Counted from the stretch's first letter, positions 33,500-44,273 are shown. The stretch is DNA of 64,000 bases from Lapidilactobacillus achengensis (GCF_003946655.1 NZ_RHOV01000001.1:62001-126000), one strand, 5' to 3'. Notes: generated by a model not told the origin, from the sequence alone. Translations and numbers: made by a program.

Positions 33500-35239
33500 A
33501 TGTCATTTGATGGTGTGTTTTTGCATGCGATGACGGCGGAGCTGGCAAACCAGCTGGTTGGTGGTCGAGTCGTTAAGTTGCAGCAACCCTACCCCCAAGA
33601 TATTATCGTTGTGATCCGCAATCAGCGGCAGAATTTCCCACTGTTACTGTCGATCAATCCAACTTTGGCCCGGGCGCAGATTACGCGGATCCCATATGCC
33701 AATCCGAAAACCCCGCCGAATTTCGTGATGACGCTGCGGAAATATCTTGAAAACGCCACGGTGGTTGGCGTCGAGCAAGTTGCCAATGATCGGATTTTAC
33801 AGCTACGGTTGCGCTCCCGAAATGAGTTAGGCGATCAGGAGGATCTTTTGCTGATTGTGGAGATCATGGGTCGCCACAGTAATATTTTCCTGGTGGAAAG
33901 TGAAACGAACCGCATCATCGACTTGATCAAGCATGTTTCACCGGATCAAAACCGTTTCCGCCTTTTGATGCCAGGAGCGCAGTATGTGCAACCGGAATTG
34001 CAGACGGGCTTTGATCCATTTGCGGCGCAGGCAATGACGGAGCAAGACTGGGAACAATTATTGTTGGCGTTGCACGATCTAAAAACCAAACCAAATCAGG
34101 TCTGGCAACGCACGTTCCAAGGGCTGGGTAAGGATACCGCAGCCGAAATCGCGCAACGGACCAGTCGTTGTCTGGATCTGGCCAGTTTGCGGGATACCGC
34201 GACCAATTTTTGGCAAAGTTTCGCCCAGCGCCAGGCGACGATCGGTGATTTCCAGGGGCAGTTGCAATTCAGCGCCATCCCCTACCAAACCATGACCGCT
34301 CAGCAAACCGATTTCGCGGATCTGAGTACAATGTTGGATCAGTTCTATGGACAAAAGGCTGAGACGGACCGCAAACATCAATTGGCCAGCAACATGTTGC
34401 AACGCCTGACCACTGTGATCAAACGGAACCAGAAGAAAGTCAAGAAATTACAGGCGACTTTGGACCATGCGGAGAACGCGGATATTGATCGGATCAAAGG
34501 TGAGATCCTGACGACTTATTTGAGTCAAGTTCCGGCCCACGCGAAATCTGTCACCCTCCCCAATTATTACGAAAACGAGACGCCGCTGGTGATCAACTTG
34601 GCGCCGGATCTGTCGCCATCGAAGAACGCGCAGAAATACTTCACGCGTTATCAGAAAGCGAAGACCGCCCTAGTGGTGGTGGCGGAACAACTGCAAGAGA
34701 CTCAAGGTGAGTTGGACTATTTGCTTGGGGTTGAAGCCCAGGTTGGGGTTGGCGATCCGAAAGATTTGGTGGATATTCAATTCGAATTAGAGCAACAAGG
34801 CGTTTTGCGTCCGAATCAAAAGCGGAAGAAACAACGAATCAAGGTCAATCCGGCTGAACGTTTCTACGCCAGTGATGGCACCGAAATTCTCGTCGGAAAG
34901 AATAATCTCCAAAATGATCAATTAACTTTGAAAACCGCGAAAAAGACCGATTTATGGCTGCATACCAAGAACATTCCTGGCTCTCACGTGATCATCTCCG
35001 CCGCGGATCCGAGCGCGGCAACCATCAAGGAAGCGGCGATGTTGGCGGCATACTTCTCTAAGGCGCGACAATCCAGCCAAGTTCCCGTCGATTATGTAAC
35101 GGTCAAGGCGATCCACAAGCCTAATGGCGCGAAACCCGGTTTTGTCATTTACACCGGGCAACATACTCTTTACGTCACGCCGGAATTGGCGCTCGTCGAC
35201 CAGTTGCGTCAGAAACCGACTCAATCCGTTAGTAAGTAA
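33500..35239 (+). CDS. rqcH: Ribosome quality control protein RqcH (NFACT)
   Basis: Binds stalled 50S-peptidyl-tRNA complexes and adds C-terminal alanine tails that mark the chain for decay. It was formerly called fibronectin-binding protein A. The 579-residue protein starts SFDGVFLHAMTAEL, the NFACT-N domain. A coiled coil lies around residues 290-420, and the NFACT-R domain at the C-terminus has TDLWLHTKNIPGSHVII. AAAGGA precedes the ATG. It is transcribed alone, with a strong terminator. Confidence 0.95.
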   Translation: MSFDGVFLHAMTAELANQLVGGRVVKLQQPYPQDIIVVIRNQRQNFPLLLSINPTLARAQITRIPYANPKTPPNFVMTLRKYLENATVVGVEQVANDRILQLRLRSRNELGDQEDLLLIVEIMGRHSNIFLVESETNRIIDLIKHVSPDQNRFRLLMPGAQYVQPELQTGFDPFAAQAMTEQDWEQLLLALHDLKTKPNQVWQRTFQGLGKDTAAEIAQRTSRCLDLASLRDTATNFWQSFAQRQATIGDFQGQLQFSAIPYQTMTAQQTDFADLSTMLDQFYGQKAETDRKHQLASNMLQRLTTVIKRNQKKVKKLQATLDHAENADIDRIKGEILTTYLSQVPAHAKSVTLPNYYENETPLVINLAPDLSPSKNAQKYFTRYQKAKTALVVVAEQLQETQGELDYLLGVEAQVGVGDPKDLVDIQFELEQQGVLRPNQKRKKQRIKVNPAERFYASDGTEILVGKNNLQNDQLTLKTAKKTDLWLHTKNIPGSHVIISAADPSAATIKEAAMLAAYFSKARQSSQVPVDYVTVKAIHKPNGAKPGFVIYTGQHTLYVTPELALVDQLRQKPTQSVSK

Positions 35240-35296
35240 GCCCCCTGGCTCAAACTGCCTCATTGCAGGCATGAACTAGCTCAGACATTTTCAGTA

Positions 35297-35332
35297 CCAG
35301 CGCTAGCCACTTGGGCTCGCGCTGGTTTTTTT
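35297..35332 (+). terminator. Terminator after rqcH
   Basis: ACCAGCGCTAGCC pairs with GGCTCGCGCTGGT (one mismatch), then T7. Confidence 0.9.
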
Positions 35333-35430
35333 GCTTTCAGATTTTTCGAATTGGCGCGTTGGGTGATTTTGATTTTGCGAAATTGAAGTCGTTGGCCCTG
35401 GTCAGTCCCGATTGGCCAAATCGGACCAGC

Positions 35431-35466
35431 AAAAAGCCCAACCGTCATTGATGACGATCAGGCTGT
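35431..35466 (-). terminator. Terminator of the pyrR2-carA2-carB2 unit
   Basis: On the minus strand AGCC..CGTCA pairs with TGACG..GGCT around TCAA, followed by TTTTT. It lies about 57 bases after the carB2 stop. Confidence 0.8.
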
Positions 35467-35523
35467 TTTCTGTGTTGGCACGACGCTACCAGTTAGCGCG
35501 ACGGTTGACCGTGCTCTCGCCAG

Positions 35524-38500
35524 TTAGATCAAGGGTTGGATCGCGAAGGCCCGTGATTCTAGTACGGTCAGGATTGCTTCCGCCTCATCCATGGTGGTGA
35601 TCAGCGGGACGCTATGCATCACCGCAACTTCGCGCAACAACGCGCCGGAAATGCTAACCGGACCGCGCCATTCGGTGGTATTGATCACCATTTGGATCCG
35701 ACCGCCACTGATTTCTGCGGCGATGTCCGGCTGTTTCTTACCGATATTGTGGACGAAATCAGTGGGTAAGCCCGCGGTTTGAAAGGCGGTGGCGGTTTTA
35801 GCGGTGGCAACGATCTGGTAGCCCAATTGCTTGAACCGTTGCGCGATCGCCAGACCTTGCGCCAAATCATGGGAAGCAATCGAGAAGAGGATCCGGCCAA
35901 AAGCCGGCAAAGGTTGCCGCGCTGCTTCCAAGGCTTTGTAGAGTGCTTTTTCAAAGGTGATGTCACTGCCAATGGCCTCACCGGTCGTTTTCATTTGGAC
36001 CTGGGATAATTTCTCCCGCTTATTGAGCTTCGTAAAGGAATAAACTGGGATCTTAATGTGATAATTGGCGATTTTAAGGCTGCCATCGCCAGGATAGCCT
36101 AATTCGGCCAGGCTGGCCCCCAGCAAAACGCGCACGCCCAGCGTCACCACTGGCTCCGTGGTGGTTTTATTAATAAAGGCCAAGTTGCGGCTACCCTTCA
36201 AGTCGATGGCCAACACATAGAGCTGGCCCGCATTGACCAAGAAGCGAATATTCATAAAACCTCGCGCGGATAAGGCTTGCCCGACGGTTTTGAAAACATT
36301 CTTGATTTGTTCCGCCATGGCCACGCTGAGATTTTGGGCGGGGGTCACGGTCATCGCCTCGCCAGAATGCAGACTGGAATGTTCCAGATGCGCTAAAATG
36401 CCCGTGATCAGCACGTGTTCTCCATCGAAGATCCCGTCAACCTCATATTTGTCGCCACTCAGAAACTCCCGCAAGGTGAAGGGGAAATTCGCCAAATCGT
36501 GTTGGAAATGGCCCAAATAACGTTGGAGATCGGGGGCGTTGCGAATGACTTCCGTTGGTGAGAAGAAATGGTCAGGGTTGGGATGGATCAGCAAAGGATA
36601 GCGCAAGTGATGCCGCTGTAACAGCTCGGGAATAGCCTCTGGTTGCAATAATTGCACGATTTGCGGACCCTGCAACTGCAGGCGTTGCAATAATTCACGG
36701 AATTGTTCTGGTTGATGGACTTGATTTAAAGCCGCCGCGTCGGCGCCAAGAATTTTGAGACCGCGGGCTTCCAATGCGGCGGTCAACTTACTGGCGGATT
36801 TGCCGCCAAGCTGGGTGATGATATAGTCGGGTTGTTCCGCGGTCGCCACGTTCAGCGCCGATTCCGCGTTGATCGGCGCATAATAAAGGCGATCGGCAAC
36901 CCCAACACTGGTGGAATACGCGTCGGGATTATTATTCAACAAGACAGTTTGATAGCCTAATTGCCGCAACGCCAACAGACCCCGAACCGTTTCATAGTCA
37001 ACTTCGCTGCCCTGTTCGATCTTGGTGGGGCCGGAACCGATCAAGAGAATCTTCTCCCGTTGATCGGTGGGACTGACCTCATTGCCTGTGGCGTAAGTAA
37101 TGAAGTATTGTTGCGAATGAACCAGCGGACTGGTAGCTAAACTATTGATTTCTTGAAAACCTGGCTCGATCTCCGCTTCTTTACGAAAATCGCGCAATTG
37201 GGCAACGGGGATCTCCCATAATTGACTAATCTTCAAATCAGAGAATCCGTAGATTTTCGCCTTGGCCAAGGTTGCTTGGTCGCCCTTATGGTTGCGGAGT
37301 TCTTGCTCCAATTGAATAATATTCTGGATTTTCGCCACGAAAAACGCGTCGACCTTGGAGATGTGGCTCAGATCGCTGACGCTGTATCCGCGCCGCAGCG
37401 CTTCCGCCAAGCAGAAAATTTCTTCATCCGTGGGGTGGATCAGCTGCGCGGTCAGTTCATCATCAGGCAAGGCCGCCACGTTCGGCTTCCATAGATGATC
37501 AATGTGCAAATTAAAGGAGCGCACCCCTTTCAACAGGGCCGCCTCCACATTCCGTTCAAACACCAAGACTTCGCCAGTGGCCTTCATTTCCGCGCCTAAG
37601 GTTCGATCAGCGCCAGTGATCCGGTCAAACGGCCAGCCGGGGAACTTGCACGCGATATAATCAAAAGCCGGTTCAACCAAGGCGGTGCTCCCCTGTTCAT
37701 AAGGGTGCTCGATTTGATCCAGCCGCAGTCCCAAGGTTAATAAGGTGGCGATTTTCGCCAGGGGATAGCCCAGCGCTTTGGCCGCGAAGGCGCTGGTTCG
37801 CCCTAGCCGCGGCGTTGCCTTCATGATCCAAAAAGCATCGCTGTCTGCGGCGACGGCGAATTGGATATTGCAGGAGCCGACAATATTTAGATGTCGCCCG
37901 ATCGTGATCGCGGTTTGCCGCAGTTGTTGCACTTGGCGATCGGTCAGGGTCTGGATCGGTGCCAGCGTGATTGAATCGCCAGAATGGATTCCCACCGGAT
38001 TTAATTGCTCGCAGTTGAAAACCGCGGTCACCTGATCGGCCCGATCGCGTAAAATTTCGAATTCGATTTCTTTGGCACCGACCACACTTTGGCACAGCGC
38101 GACTTGATGCCGCGGCGATAACGCCACGGCCCGTTTGAAAATCTGCTGGAGCTGGTGTTGACTTTCAGCGATGCCCCCGCCTGTTCCGCCAATGGAATTA
38201 ACCGGCCGCACCATGATCGGCCAGCCTAACTGACTGCTGGCGTGAGTCAATTCGGCGCTGTTCGTGACGATCAAGCTGCTTAAAATCGGCAGATCCAACG
38301 CCTGCATCGCTTGTTGAAATTGATCAACGTTGGTCGCCGGTGTTTCGCGACTAAGATCAGTGCCTAGAATCTGCACGCCCAATTGATCCAGCAAGCCCGA
38401 CCGCCGCAACGCCATCACTAGATTAACGGTCGTTTGGCCGCCAACAGTCGCTAGAATCGCGTCAGGCAGCTCTTTGCGAATGATCTCGGTTAGAAACTTC

Positions 38501-38712
38501 TCGGTGATCGGTTCTAGATAGATGCTAACATTGGGATGCCGGTCGGTCATGTTGGTTGCCGGGTTTGAGTTGATCAAAACCACTTGATAACCGGCGGCAG
38601 CCAAGGTATTGACGGCCTCGGTACCTAAATAATCGAATTCGCTGGATTGCCCGACCACATAGGGCCCGGAGCCAATCACCAAGATTTTATCGATGTCTGT
38701 GCGTTTACCCAT
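35524..38712 (-). CDS. Degenerate paralogue of carbamoyl-phosphate synthase large subunit (CarB2)
   Basis: Full-length CarB homologue (1062 residues) with both ATP-grasp halves and the MGS-like C-terminal domain. Catalysis looks impossible. In the first half the metal ligands Glu298 and Asn300 of CarB are Lys298 and Thr300 (IMKATPRLGR), though Gln284 and GGTGGG remain. In the second half Gln, Glu, Asn and Arg are Arg823, Ala835, Asp837 and Lys839 (YVLAIDLKGSR). [11 protein letters not shown] is replaced by HPNPDHFF. No frameshift or stop is present. AGAGGG precedes the ATG, which overlaps the carA2 stop. I infer a pseudoenzyme with a binding or regulatory role. The arginine-type CPSase is the alternative, but that should be catalytic. 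Confidence 0.9.
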   Translation of the reverse strand: MGKRTDIDKILVIGSGPYVVGQSSEFDYLGTEAVNTLAAAGYQVVLINSNPATNMTDRHPNVSIYLEPITEKFLTEIIRKELPDAILATVGGQTTVNLVMALRRSGLLDQLGVQILGTDLSRETPATNVDQFQQAMQALDLPILSSLIVTNSAELTHASSQLGWPIMVRPVNSIGGTGGGIAESQHQLQQIFKRAVALSPRHQVALCQSVVGAKEIEFEILRDRADQVTAVFNCEQLNPVGIHSGDSITLAPIQTLTDRQVQQLRQTAITIGRHLNIVGSCNIQFAVAADSDAFWIMKATPRLGRTSAFAAKALGYPLAKIATLLTLGLRLDQIEHPYEQGSTALVEPAFDYIACKFPGWPFDRITGADRTLGAEMKATGEVLVFERNVEAALLKGVRSFNLHIDHLWKPNVAALPDDELTAQLIHPTDEEIFCLAEALRRGYSVSDLSHISKVDAFFVAKIQNIIQLEQELRNHKGDQATLAKAKIYGFSDLKISQLWEIPVAQLRDFRKEAEIEPGFQEINSLATSPLVHSQQYFITYATGNEVSPTDQREKILLIGSGPTKIEQGSEVDYETVRGLLALRQLGYQTVLLNNNPDAYSTSVGVADRLYYAPINAESALNVATAEQPDYIITQLGGKSASKLTAALEARGLKILGADAAALNQVHQPEQFRELLQRLQLQGPQIVQLLQPEAIPELLQRHHLRYPLLIHPNPDHFFSPTEVIRNAPDLQRYLGHFQHDLANFPFTLREFLSGDKYEVDGIFDGEHVLITGILAHLEHSSLHSGEAMTVTPAQNLSVAMAEQIKNVFKTVGQALSARGFMNIRFLVNAGQLYVLAIDLKGSRNLAFINKTTTEPVVTLGVRVLLGASLAELGYPGDGSLKIANYHIKIPVYSFTKLNKREKLSQVQMKTTGEAIGSDITFEKALYKALEAARQPLPAFGRILFSIASHDLAQGLAIAQRFKQLGYQIVATAKTATAFQTAGLPTDFVHNIGKKQPDIAAEISGGRIQMVINTTEWRGPVSISGALLREVAVMHSVPLITTMDEAEAILTVLESRAFAIQPLI

Positions 38713-39794
38713 CAAAATACCCTCTGCTTTCGCTCAATATCCGCGTTCATTAGATCCAAGAAGTCATCGAACAAATGTTGCGCGTCGGTGGGACCAGCCG
38801 CGGCTTCAGGATCGAAATTGACCGCGAAAACCGGCAAGAATCGATGGCGAAAGCCCAGCACTTCCTGATGATTGACCGCCAAGTGGGTCGTTAACAGATT
38901 GGAGTCCGCAGGGATCGCGGTTAGACCATAGTTACCATTTTGGGCAGTCAGACAAATATTCTGGGTGATCTTCTCCTTGACGACTAAATTGATCTGATGG
39001 CGCGCGAAATGACGCGCCTCAACGGCCAGTCCATTGGCCAACGCCACCACCGAGAAGCCTAAGCCAATGGCGAAGATGGGATAATGACCTTGGATCTCCT
39101 GCAAAGTGGCGATGGTTTTCGTGAGGGCTTGGGGATTGCCAGGGCCATCACTGATCAAAATACCATCGGGCGAGATCGTCGTGATCGTTTCGCTGGGCGT
39201 GTCAAAAGGCAGCACTGTCACGTTACATTGACGTTTCGATAATTCCCGCAAAACAGTATTCTTCAGACCGAGATCCAAAACCACCACATTGCGCCCAATA
39301 TTAGGACTGGGATAAGCCTGCTTGGTCGAGACCTGACTGACTTGATTGTTGGCCACGACCAACGCCTTGATCTGATCATGGGCGTGGTCATCATGGGTAT
39401 CCATCAAGCTCGCCTTCATATTGCCGTGAGTCGCCAAATGTCGATAGAGTCGGCGGGTATCCACGTTTTTTAGACCAGGGATCCGCTTGGAGCGCAGAAA
39501 CTGATCCAAGGTCATTTGCGCGCGCCAATGGCTGGTCAGCTCGTAAGATTCACCGATCACCACCCCCTTGATGGTGGGCTCGATCGATTCATAATCATCG
39601 CGATTGATACCGACCGCCCCTTGCTGGGGGTAAGTAAACCCAATGATCTGGCCGGTATAGCTCTTGTTGGTGATGGCTTCTTGGTAACCCGTCGCGCCAG
39701 TATAGAGCACCAATTCTCCCGTGGTGTTGATCGACGCGCCGAAAGACTCGCCTGGGAAAACAGTACCATCTTCAAGTATCAAAAATCGTTTCAT
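38712..39794 (-). CDS. Degenerate paralogue of carbamoyl-phosphate synthase small subunit (CarA2)
   Basis: A 360-residue CarA homologue, the same length as CarA of the pyr operon (359). The N-terminal domain is well kept (YTGATGYQEAITNKSY, GINRDD). The glutaminase site is not: the nucleophile is Gly244 (AIGLGFS instead of GICLGHQ), and the catalytic His is Asp328 (NFDPEA instead of QFHPDA). The [10 protein letters not shown] segment is also lost. It cannot hydrolyse glutamine by the known mechanism. I start at the ATG at 39794, with GAAGG 8 bases upstream. It is coupled to carB2. Confidence 0.9.
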   Translation of the reverse strand: MKRFLILEDGTVFPGESFGASINTTGELVLYTGATGYQEAITNKSYTGQIIGFTYPQQGAVGINRDDYESIEPTIKGVVIGESYELTSHWRAQMTLDQFLRSKRIPGLKNVDTRRLYRHLATHGNMKASLMDTHDDHAHDQIKALVVANNQVSQVSTKQAYPSPNIGRNVVVLDLGLKNTVLRELSKRQCNVTVLPFDTPSETITTISPDGILISDGPGNPQALTKTIATLQEIQGHYPIFAIGLGFSVVALANGLAVEARHFARHQINLVVKEKITQNICLTAQNGNYGLTAIPADSNLLTTHLAVNHQEVLGFRHRFLPVFAVNFDPEAAAGPTDAQHLFDDFLDLMNADIERKQRVF

Positions 39795-39883
39795 TATTTT
39801 GGCCTTCATTTCCGGTCTTGTTAAGGGATGAGGACTGATCGTCGGCTAGGAATCAAGCAGCGCCGAACCTAGCCACGCTTGCC

Positions 39884-39955
39884 AGCGACATTGTTCTAAG
39901 CAACATTGAACTAAGCGACATCGATCAAAATAACATTGACGCCAGCAACATTGAC

Positions 39956-39958
<3 letters not shown>
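39884..39958. repeat. Five 15-bp tandem repeats after pyrR2
   Basis: Five degenerate units of the form AGCAACATTGACTCA, each 15 bases. The last one ends on the pyrR2 stop codon. The 161-base gap to carA2 contains no other recognisable element. Confidence 0.75.
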
Positions 39959-40585
<627 letters not shown>

Positions 40586-40587
40586 TC

Positions 40588-40616
40588 AGTCTAGGGATCA
40601 GGATAATAAAAGTCAA
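40588..40616 (-). promoter_or_regulatory. Promoter of pyrR2-carA2-carB2
   Basis: TTGACT, a 17-base spacer and TAGACT on the minus strand, about 120 bases before the pyrR2 start. Confidence 0.75.
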
Positions 40617-40717
40617 GCACGCTGGACACCGGACCAGGACCATGCCAGCCAGGTGGGGAACGGGAACTGGCCACCGCGCCGCGTTCATCTGTTGGCAGTG
40701 GACAAGCCCCTGCTAAT

Positions 40718-41659
40718 TCAGTCTCGCTTGGTTCCTGCTGCTGGGTGCGTCTGGTGCGCTTGTTGGGCGCGTAGTCGCACCAGTGTCTGTTGGAAAATCG
40801 TTGGTACCGGAACTGAGAAGGTTAACCATTCTCCTGTCGTTGGGTGGGTGAAACCTAGCGTCCCAGCGTGGAGAAATTGACCGTGACCAGGCAAGGTCTT
40901 TTTCGGGCCGTACAGCGGATCGCCAGCTAAAGGATGGCCAATGTAACGGAAATGGACGCGGATCTGATGGGTCCGTCCAGTTTCCAGGCGACAAGCCACA
41001 AGGGTGAATTGATCAAAGCGCTCCAACACTTCAAAGTGTGTGACTGCAGGCCGTCCACCCGCAACCACGGCTTGACGCTGGCGATTCTTAGGATCTCTGG
41101 CGATCGGCGCGTCGATCGTGCCGGTGTCGGCGCTGATCACCCCGTGAACCAAAGCCAAATATTGCCGGAGATTTGTTTTGGCCTTCAGTTGGGCCGCCAA
41201 ACTACGATGGGCCTGGTCGGTTTTTGCCACCATTAACAACCCTGAGGTATCCTTGTCGATGCGGTGCACGATTCCTGGGCGAATCTGGCCATTGATGCTG
41301 GACAGCTGCCCGTGCGCCAACAGTCCGTTGACCAAGGTGCCGTCGGGATGGCCCGGACTGGGGTGAACGACCAGTCCTTGTGGCTTATTGACCACCAGGA
41401 CTTGATCATCTTCGTAGATGATATCCAAAGGCATTTCCTGAGGTTCGGCGGCGATCGGTGTCGGCTCTGGGAGGCTCAATTCGATTTGATCACCGGTTTG
41501 AACGCTATATTTGGCCCGCGTGGGTTGCCCATTGACCAACAGCTGCCCCGCTTTGATTGCGCTTTGCACCTGACTACGACTTAATTCCGGGGACATTTGG
41601 CTGAGAACCTTGTCTAAGCGGCCCCGTTCGGCTTGAATGGTGAAAGTTTGTTTGTCCAT
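40718..41659 (-). CDS. RluD-type 23S rRNA pseudouridine synthase
   Basis: A 313-residue pseudouridine synthase. It has an N-terminal S4 RNA-binding domain (RLDKVLSQMSPELSRSQVQSA) and the catalytic motif HRIDKDTSGLL with the Asp nucleophile near residue 140. Further on are the LETGRTHQIRVH and HPLAGDPLYG motifs. Members of the RluA/RluD group modify 23S rRNA; the exact site is not certain here. It shares one base with lspA upstream, the usual lspA-rluD pair of Firmicutes. Confidence 0.94.
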   Translation of the reverse strand: MDKQTFTIQAERGRLDKVLSQMSPELSRSQVQSAIKAGQLLVNGQPTRAKYSVQTGDQIELSLPEPTPIAAEPQEMPLDIIYEDDQVLVVNKPQGLVVHPSPGHPDGTLVNGLLAHGQLSSINGQIRPGIVHRIDKDTSGLLMVAKTDQAHRSLAAQLKAKTNLRQYLALVHGVISADTGTIDAPIARDPKNRQRQAVVAGGRPAVTHFEVLERFDQFTLVACRLETGRTHQIRVHFRYIGHPLAGDPLYGPKKTLPGHGQFLHAGTLGFTHPTTGEWLTFSVPVPTIFQQTLVRLRAQQAHQTHPAAGTKRD

Positions 41660-42144
41660 TAGCGCTGCGATCCTTTCGAAGTTGTGTCCTCGTCACGGTC
41701 GAGAAAGAGCACATAAATGAAGATCAAGATCACCCCGACCGTCAACGCCATATCAGCCACATTGAAAATAGGAAAGTTGATGAAGTCCAGTTGAAACATA
41801 TCGACAACAAAACCTTGCCGCGCCCGATCAATGAAATTGCCTAATGTGCCCGCCAAAATCAAAACCAACCCACTAAAGTAGACCAGACTGTCGTGGCGCC
41901 GAAACGCGCGGACCAACAGAGGTAGGATCACCGCCAAAGCCACGATGGTCACAATATAGAAGAACCAGGTCTGCCCTTCAAAGCTACTCCAAGCGGCGCC
42001 ACTATTGTTGATCCGGGTCAAGGACAACAAGCCAGGCAACATTGTCCGCGCCTGCCCCATGGCTAAATTTTGCGTGATCCAGTATTTGAGTAATTGATCG
42101 CCGCCAAGAACCAGCGCTCCCAGCACCATGATAAAAATCTGCAT
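41659..42144 (-). CDS. lspA: Lipoprotein signal peptidase (signal peptidase II)
   Basis: Membrane aspartyl protease that removes signal peptides from prolipoproteins. The 161-residue protein has four hydrophobic segments. The catalytic Asp residues are in GTLGNFIDR (near residue 114) and FNVADMALTVG (near 136), and NNSGAAWS is the upstream family motif. AAGGAG precedes the ATG. Confidence 0.96.
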   Translation of the reverse strand: MQIFIMVLGALVLGGDQLLKYWITQNLAMGQARTMLPGLLSLTRINNSGAAWSSFEGQTWFFYIVTIVALAVILPLLVRAFRRHDSLVYFSGLVLILAGTLGNFIDRARQGFVVDMFQLDFINFPIFNVADMALTVGVILIFIYVLFLDRDEDTTSKGSQR

Positions 42145-42198
42145 CTATTTTTTTCTCCTTCGGTTTTACGCAGCGCGTAACAGTTTAGAATGGTTCGT

Positions 42199-43866
42199 CT
42201 AGGACAAACCGGTGATTTGCCCATCAGCGTCAATATCGATTTTTTCCGCCGCCGGGTGAGCCGGTAAACCTGGCATCGTCAAGATATTTCCCGCCATGGC
42301 GACGATAAAGCCTGCGCCCAATTTAGGAATCAGTTCGCGAATCGTTAAGGTGAAGCCACTAGGCGCGCCCAAAGCTTTCGGATCATCCGAGAAAGAATAT
42401 TGGGTCTTGGCGATACAAACCGGTAAGTTCTCCCAGCCAAATTTGCGCAATTGGCGGAGTTGGCGCTGGGCGGTTGGGGTCAATTCAACGGCGGCCGCGC
42501 CGTAGATTTTCTGCGCGATCGTGGTCAATTTCGTGACCACATCGGCGCTATCCTGGTATAGGCGTTGGTAGGTGGCCGGCCGTTGTGCGGCGGTGACGAC
42601 TAGATCCGCCAAGGCCAAGCCGCCTTTACCCCCGTCAGCGAACACTGAAGTTAGGGCGCTGTCCACGTGATCCGCCGCGATCAAATCTTGTAAAAGCGTC
42701 AATTCGGCGCTGGTGTCAGTCGCAAATTGGTTGATACTGGCAACGACGGGAATTTGGTAGCGTTGCATGTTGCGCAAATGGCGTTGAAGATTTTGGTAGC
42801 CTTGGCGTAACGCCGCTAGGTTCTCGTGATCCAGGTCCGCCAATGGCTGGCCGCCATTATATTTCAAGGCGCGAATGGTCGCCACGACCACGATCACATC
42901 AGGGGCTTTGGGCAGCTGCGGCGTAACAATATCCAAGAACTTCTCCGCGCCTAGGTCAGCGCCGAAGCCGGCTTCGGTAATCGCGTATTCCCCAGCGTGG
43001 AGCGCGGCCTCCGTGGCCAAAATACTATTACACCCATGGGCAATGTTCGCGAAGGGACCGCCATGGATGATTGCTGGCGTTTGTTCCAAAGTTTGGACCA
43101 AGTTAGGCCAAAGCGCGTCCTTCAACAGCACAGTCAAAGCGCCCGCCACGCCTAGATCCGCGACAAAAACAGGTTGGCGCTGGTAAGTATAGCCAATCAA
43201 AATCTGATTCAAGCGTTTTTTGAGATCGGTCAAATCATGGGCCAGGCAGAGAATCGCCATCATTTCACTGGCCACCGTGATTTGGAAACTGGCGCTGCGC
43301 ATCTGACCGTTTGCTGGTTTCCCCAAACCAATGATTGTTTCCCGCAAGGCGCGATCATTGATGTCCAACGCTCGGGGCCAGCGAATCCGTTTCGGATCCA
43401 AGTTCAATTGATTACCTTGGTGTAAATGATTGTCGATCAACGCGGCCAAAGTGTTGTTGGCCGCGGTCAGCGCGTGCATATCCCCAGTAAAGTGCAGATT
43501 GATGTCCGCCATGGGCACCACCTGCGCGTAACCGCCACCGGTGGCCCCGCCCTTCATGCCCATCACTGGGCCCAAAGAAGGCTCCCGTAAGGCAATCACC
43601 GCAGAATGGTGACTTTGATTCAGGGCATCCGCCAAGCCGACGGTAACTGTTGATTTGCCTTCCCCTGCAGGGGTAGGATTGATCGACGTGACCAAAACCA
43701 ACTTGCCTAGCGGTCGTTGCCGCAATTTGGCCAAAGTGGCACCTGGTAATTTGGCCTTGTCATGACCATAGGGCTCGATCTCGGCGGCGGTGAGGCCTAA
43801 TTTGGCCGCAATCGTCTCGATCGGCGCGGCTTGATTTGCTTGTGCAATGGCAATATCTGTTTTCAT
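42199..43866 (-). CDS. fhs: Formate-tetrahydrofolate ligase
   Basis: Makes 10-formyl-tetrahydrofolate from formate, ATP and tetrahydrofolate. The 555-residue protein has the P-loop [11 protein letters not shown] near residue 64, [22 protein letters not shown] and [10 protein letters not shown]. The length is normal. It overlaps the stop of the upstream EbsA-like gene by 4 bases. PFL, encoded in the same window, is a formate source. Confidence 0.97.
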   Translation of the reverse strand: MKTDIAIAQANQAAPIETIAAKLGLTAAEIEPYGHDKAKLPGATLAKLRQRPLGKLVLVTSINPTPAGEGKSTVTVGLADALNQSHHSAVIALREPSLGPVMGMKGGATGGGYAQVVPMADINLHFTGDMHALTAANNTLAALIDNHLHQGNQLNLDPKRIRWPRALDINDRALRETIIGLGKPANGQMRSASFQITVASEMMAILCLAHDLTDLKKRLNQILIGYTYQRQPVFVADLGVAGALTVLLKDALWPNLVQTLEQTPAIIHGGPFANIAHGCNSILATEAALHAGEYAITEAGFGADLGAEKFLDIVTPQLPKAPDVIVVVATIRALKYNGGQPLADLDHENLAALRQGYQNLQRHLRNMQRYQIPVVASINQFATDTSAELTLLQDLIAADHVDSALTSVFADGGKGGLALADLVVTAAQRPATYQRLYQDSADVVTKLTTIAQKIYGAAAVELTPTAQRQLRQLRKFGWENLPVCIAKTQYSFSDDPKALGAPSGFTLTIRELIPKLGAGFIVAMAGNILTMPGLPAHPAAEKIDIDADGQITGLS

Positions 43867-44273
43867 GGTTCAATTTGCCCCTTTTGGATGATCATTTTTT
43901 GGAATTCACGGACGTGTTTCGCGCTGAGCCAGAGTCGATATTCTTTCGCTTTCGTGGTGGCCACCGTGATCGTGCGTTTACTGAAATCATACCGCTGGAC
44001 TTCTGCTAAAGGTAACGTAAAGGCTTGGCGACGGAAGGGAAAATGGAGTTGTAACTGACCGGTCGTTTGGTCGAGCTGTACATAGGAACTTAATCCCAAA
44101 TATGTAGCCAACCCTAGAAAAATCAGGCCGAGCCCGACGGCAATCCAACTAACCGCGCCGGTCATTTCCAATTGAAAGATCACGCCCAGCAGCAGGATCG
44201 CGGTGGTCCAAAGCCAGAGATTCAGACGATTCAACGTCAGTGTTTGACAGTAGATTTTCTTCGTTATTTTCAT
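43863..44273 (-). CDS. Small membrane protein, possibly EbsA family
   Basis: A 136-residue protein with two transmembrane segments (about residues 20-37 and 42-63). A soluble C-terminal half follows with a pattern like a PH or YokE domain ([37 protein letters not shown]). Position next to a divergent RNase H-like gene, and the general layout, resemble the EbsA proteins of enterococci and lactobacilli, but I recognise no decisive motif. GAGGTG precedes the ATG. It is coupled to fhs. Confidence 0.6.
   Translation of the reverse strand: MKITKKIYCQTLTLNRLNLWLWTTAILLLGVIFQLEMTGAVSWIAVGLGLIFLGLATYLGLSSYVQLDQTTGQLQLHFPFRRQAFTLPLAEVQRYDFSKRTITVATTKAKEYRLWLSAKHVREFQKMIIQKGQIEP

Noticed and set aside
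35524-39794. carA2-carB2 as an ordinary arginine-specific carbamoyl-phosphate synthase
   Set aside because: A catalytic arginine-type enzyme should keep the Cys-His glutaminase pair and the ATP-grasp metal ligands; they are missing, and the partner gene is pyrR, not an arg gene.
35524-39794. carA2-carB2 as pseudogenes
   Set aside because: Both frames are full length with ribosome sites, coupled starts, promoter and terminator; losses are point changes at active sites rather than stops or frameshifts.
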